From contig NZ_WNKZ01000040.1 of NCBI RefSeq assembly GCF_009720835.1, positions 1 to 53,551 on the forward strand: a DNA stretch of 53,551 nucleotides. The letters are read 5' to 3'. Under the pieces are notes generated by a model. The model searched no databases. It was not told the origin of the DNA and was given only the letters and a program-made list of their open reading frames with translations. Position numbers and translations under genes: made by a program. Positions 53,301 to 53,551 of the stretch are shown in pieces (position 1 is the stretch's first letter; the number at the start of each line of letters is the position of its first letter). Origin of the DNA: Pseudoduganella buxea. GTDB lineage: Bacteria > Pseudomonadota > Gammaproteobacteria > Burkholderiales > Burkholderiaceae_D.

Positions 53301-53551
53301 GGCGCCGATCGTCACCGACAGGCACAGGGCCAGGGTCAGCACGGGCCAGCGGCTGCGCACGGGCGCGCTGGCGGGCAGGCGGTGGCCGGCCGCCGTATTG
53401 GTCAGCACCATGCCGCTGACGGCCAGGATGGCCAGGTACAGGTCCAGCGCCAGCAGCGAATGGAGCTGGCTGCGCGTGGCGAACTGGCCGGCGCCCCACA
53501 GGGTGGCCAGCACGGCACCGGCGGCGGCGATGCCGACGGCGAAGGTGCCCG
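50367..53551 (-). CDS. Hybrid sensor histidine kinase, MASE1?/CHASE-PAS-HisKA-HATPase-REC (5' part outside window)
   Basis: The frame is open to the right edge (53551), so the start lies outside. The visible part begins with hydrophobic helices (MASE1-like), followed by a CHASE-type extracytoplasmic sensor (LANYRRLLRAGKALFDAAETVTAQEWHVF as its core, broken), another helix, a PAS domain (IIFLDGGGQVEAWNEGATNLFGY), HisKA (SFVANMSHELRTPMNAVLG), an ATPase domain (NLIGNALKFT, FGGTGLGLTIARGL), a stretch that looks like a degenerate receiver without a phospho-Asp, and a final true receiver (LLAEDHPVNQT, VLMDVQMPELDG, IAKPIEEE). It is a membrane sensor that feeds a phosphorelay; the ligand is unknown. 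197 bases separate it from the MHYT kinase gene. Confidence 0.88.
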   Translation of the reverse strand, partial: GTFAVGIAAAGAVLATLWGAGQFATRSQLHSLLALDLYLAILAVSGMVLTNTAAGHRLPASAPVRSRWPVLTLALCLSVTIGAWHAAARYTERRIQEQFQAVADTTWQQIDYRLANYRRLLRAGKALFDAAETVTAQEWHVFANSFALDSAFPGTQGLGYASWMAPGAIDAFERSIEPHWPGFKVWPRGDTSMVAVVTYLEPHGARNDRAIGFDMASEPGRRSAMLAAARMGRIASTPVVVLVQEIDRNRQQGFLMYEPVYRHGAPLATPAQRLAALRGFVFSPFRLGDMVNSMVTPGAPFTVRIWDGGQARGRIIFRNDPPAPRHARYERPLSLAQTLAIDETGRHWTIELTATEAFETTIDRYSSLTILALGTLISLLMFEVVKNLATTRSRALRLAQDMTQEVHEQQRAVVRSETRLRLFTASVRSHAIIFLDGGGQVEAWNEGATNLFGYTDEEAVGRALAALPVWRDPAQAWAALAQATAHGTCAQLCRFVCKEGNDFLGEMQLSAVHLDGSDELTGFAFIVRDVTAAHAAEEQMRRAKEHAESASRAKSSFVANMSHELRTPMNAVLGLATLLGRTRLDSEQRNFVGMIRSSGQTLLAVLNDILDFSKIEAGKIELNPEPTAPDALAQAAAALMAVGGGGRLKLVVDVDPALPYEIVADPLRLEQILTNLIGNALKFTQQGGVRCALALAGTDAAPLLRVDVSDSGIGMDQDQQQRLFSPFVQADASTSRRFGGTGLGLTIARGLAERMGGAIAVASAPGCGSTFTLTVPLVPVDGASDHYRLDAPWQDLDVLLFESDGEVAAALANATVRWGWRLHPVNDFDQARAVLGGSGSLPYRLAIIGPGSQGTTPLALLAQRKERLPAGFALVQVSAGFAPPVPGAAQAFPFALVHAPATRATLHAAVSQLERHDGAALPGHAAPGEAPLSGMHVLLAEDHPVNQTVAVTMLEYAGAIVAVANNGREAVEELRRHPARYAAVLMDVQMPELDGLEAARLVRDSLRLSLPIIAMTAGVTEGERAACAAAGMDDFIAKPIEEETMIATLLRFRPARLDAI

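Noticed and set aside
1..53551. tRNA, rRNA, insertion sequence, integrase, prophage, CRISPR array or replication origin
   Set aside because: None was seen on either strand by reading; no transposase or integrase motif occurs in any plausible ORF.

Overview
The window is high-GC DNA from a Gram-negative bacterium. Bug/TctC-type binding proteins, a Burkholderiales-type porin, the DUF3325/DUF3649/PepSY iron module and a secreted pectate lyase with a Pro-Thr linker together suggest a betaproteobacterium of the Oxalobacteraceae (Massilia / Pseudoduganella / Duganella type). This placement is inferred from gene content; no rRNA or tRNA gene is present to confirm it.

Layout. (1) 1-2927: a partial exported or membrane protein translationally coupled to a Ser/Thr protein kinase, a glycine-zipper envelope protein and a GNAT acetyltransferase, all on the minus strand. 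(2) 3072-4508: a secreted M28-type peptidase. (3) 4533-8147: a periplasmic copper-handling operon with two small His-rich secreted proteins, a TolC-family lipoprotein and a Tat-exported multicopper oxidase. (4) 8241-9476: a CLC channel-type protein resembling the CLC-F fluoride/proton antiporters. (5) 9640-11082: a family 1 pectate lyase.

(6) 11387-34496 is the centrepiece: a catecholate siderophore locus of about 23 kb that looks like one Fur-controlled transcription unit. It encodes a FepA/CirA-like TonB receptor, EntC, EntE, EntB and EntA (2,3-dihydroxybenzoate synthesis and activation), an RND efflux adaptor and pump, two small iron-uptake membrane proteins, a PepSY membrane protein, a Fes-type esterase, an MbtH protein, a dimodular NRPS (C-A-T-C-A-T-TE) and an EntS-like MFS exporter. 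Enterobactin synthase EntF has a single Ser module. Here an extra C-A-T module precedes an EntF-like Ser module, so the predicted product is a DHB-X-Ser trimer in which X is probably a basic amino acid, i.e. a member of the chrysobactin / vanchrobactin / turnerbactin class rather than enterobactin.

(7) 34500-38034 (minus): a DUF72 protein, a small HTH-like protein, and a TctE/TctD-like two-component system. (8) 38129-44192 (plus): the probable target operon of that system, with a porin, a TctC-type binding protein and a complete ferric-ion-type ABC transporter. (9) 44317-46728: a second Fur box and a Fiu-like catecholate receptor. (10) 46729-48555: a cold-shock gene, a small zinc-ribbon/membrane ORF interrupted by one TGA, and two small regulators or hypotheticals, one of them a paralogue of the HTH-like protein at 35.5 kb. 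(11) 48565-53551 (minus): an MHYT-domain sensor kinase and a large CHASE/PAS hybrid sensor kinase cut by the window edge.

How the parts may work together: DHB made by EntCBA is loaded by EntE onto EntB, condensed with X and Ser by the NRPS and released as an ester-linked oligomer by its thioesterase. It would be exported by the EntS-like carrier and/or the RND pump, re-imported by the receptor at 11.5 kb, and broken down fragments could be scavenged by the Fiu-like receptor at 44.5 kb. Fes cleaves the ester backbone. No phosphopantetheinyl transferase, TonB/ExbBD or FepBCDG-type inner-membrane permease is in the window; these must lie elsewhere or be replaced.
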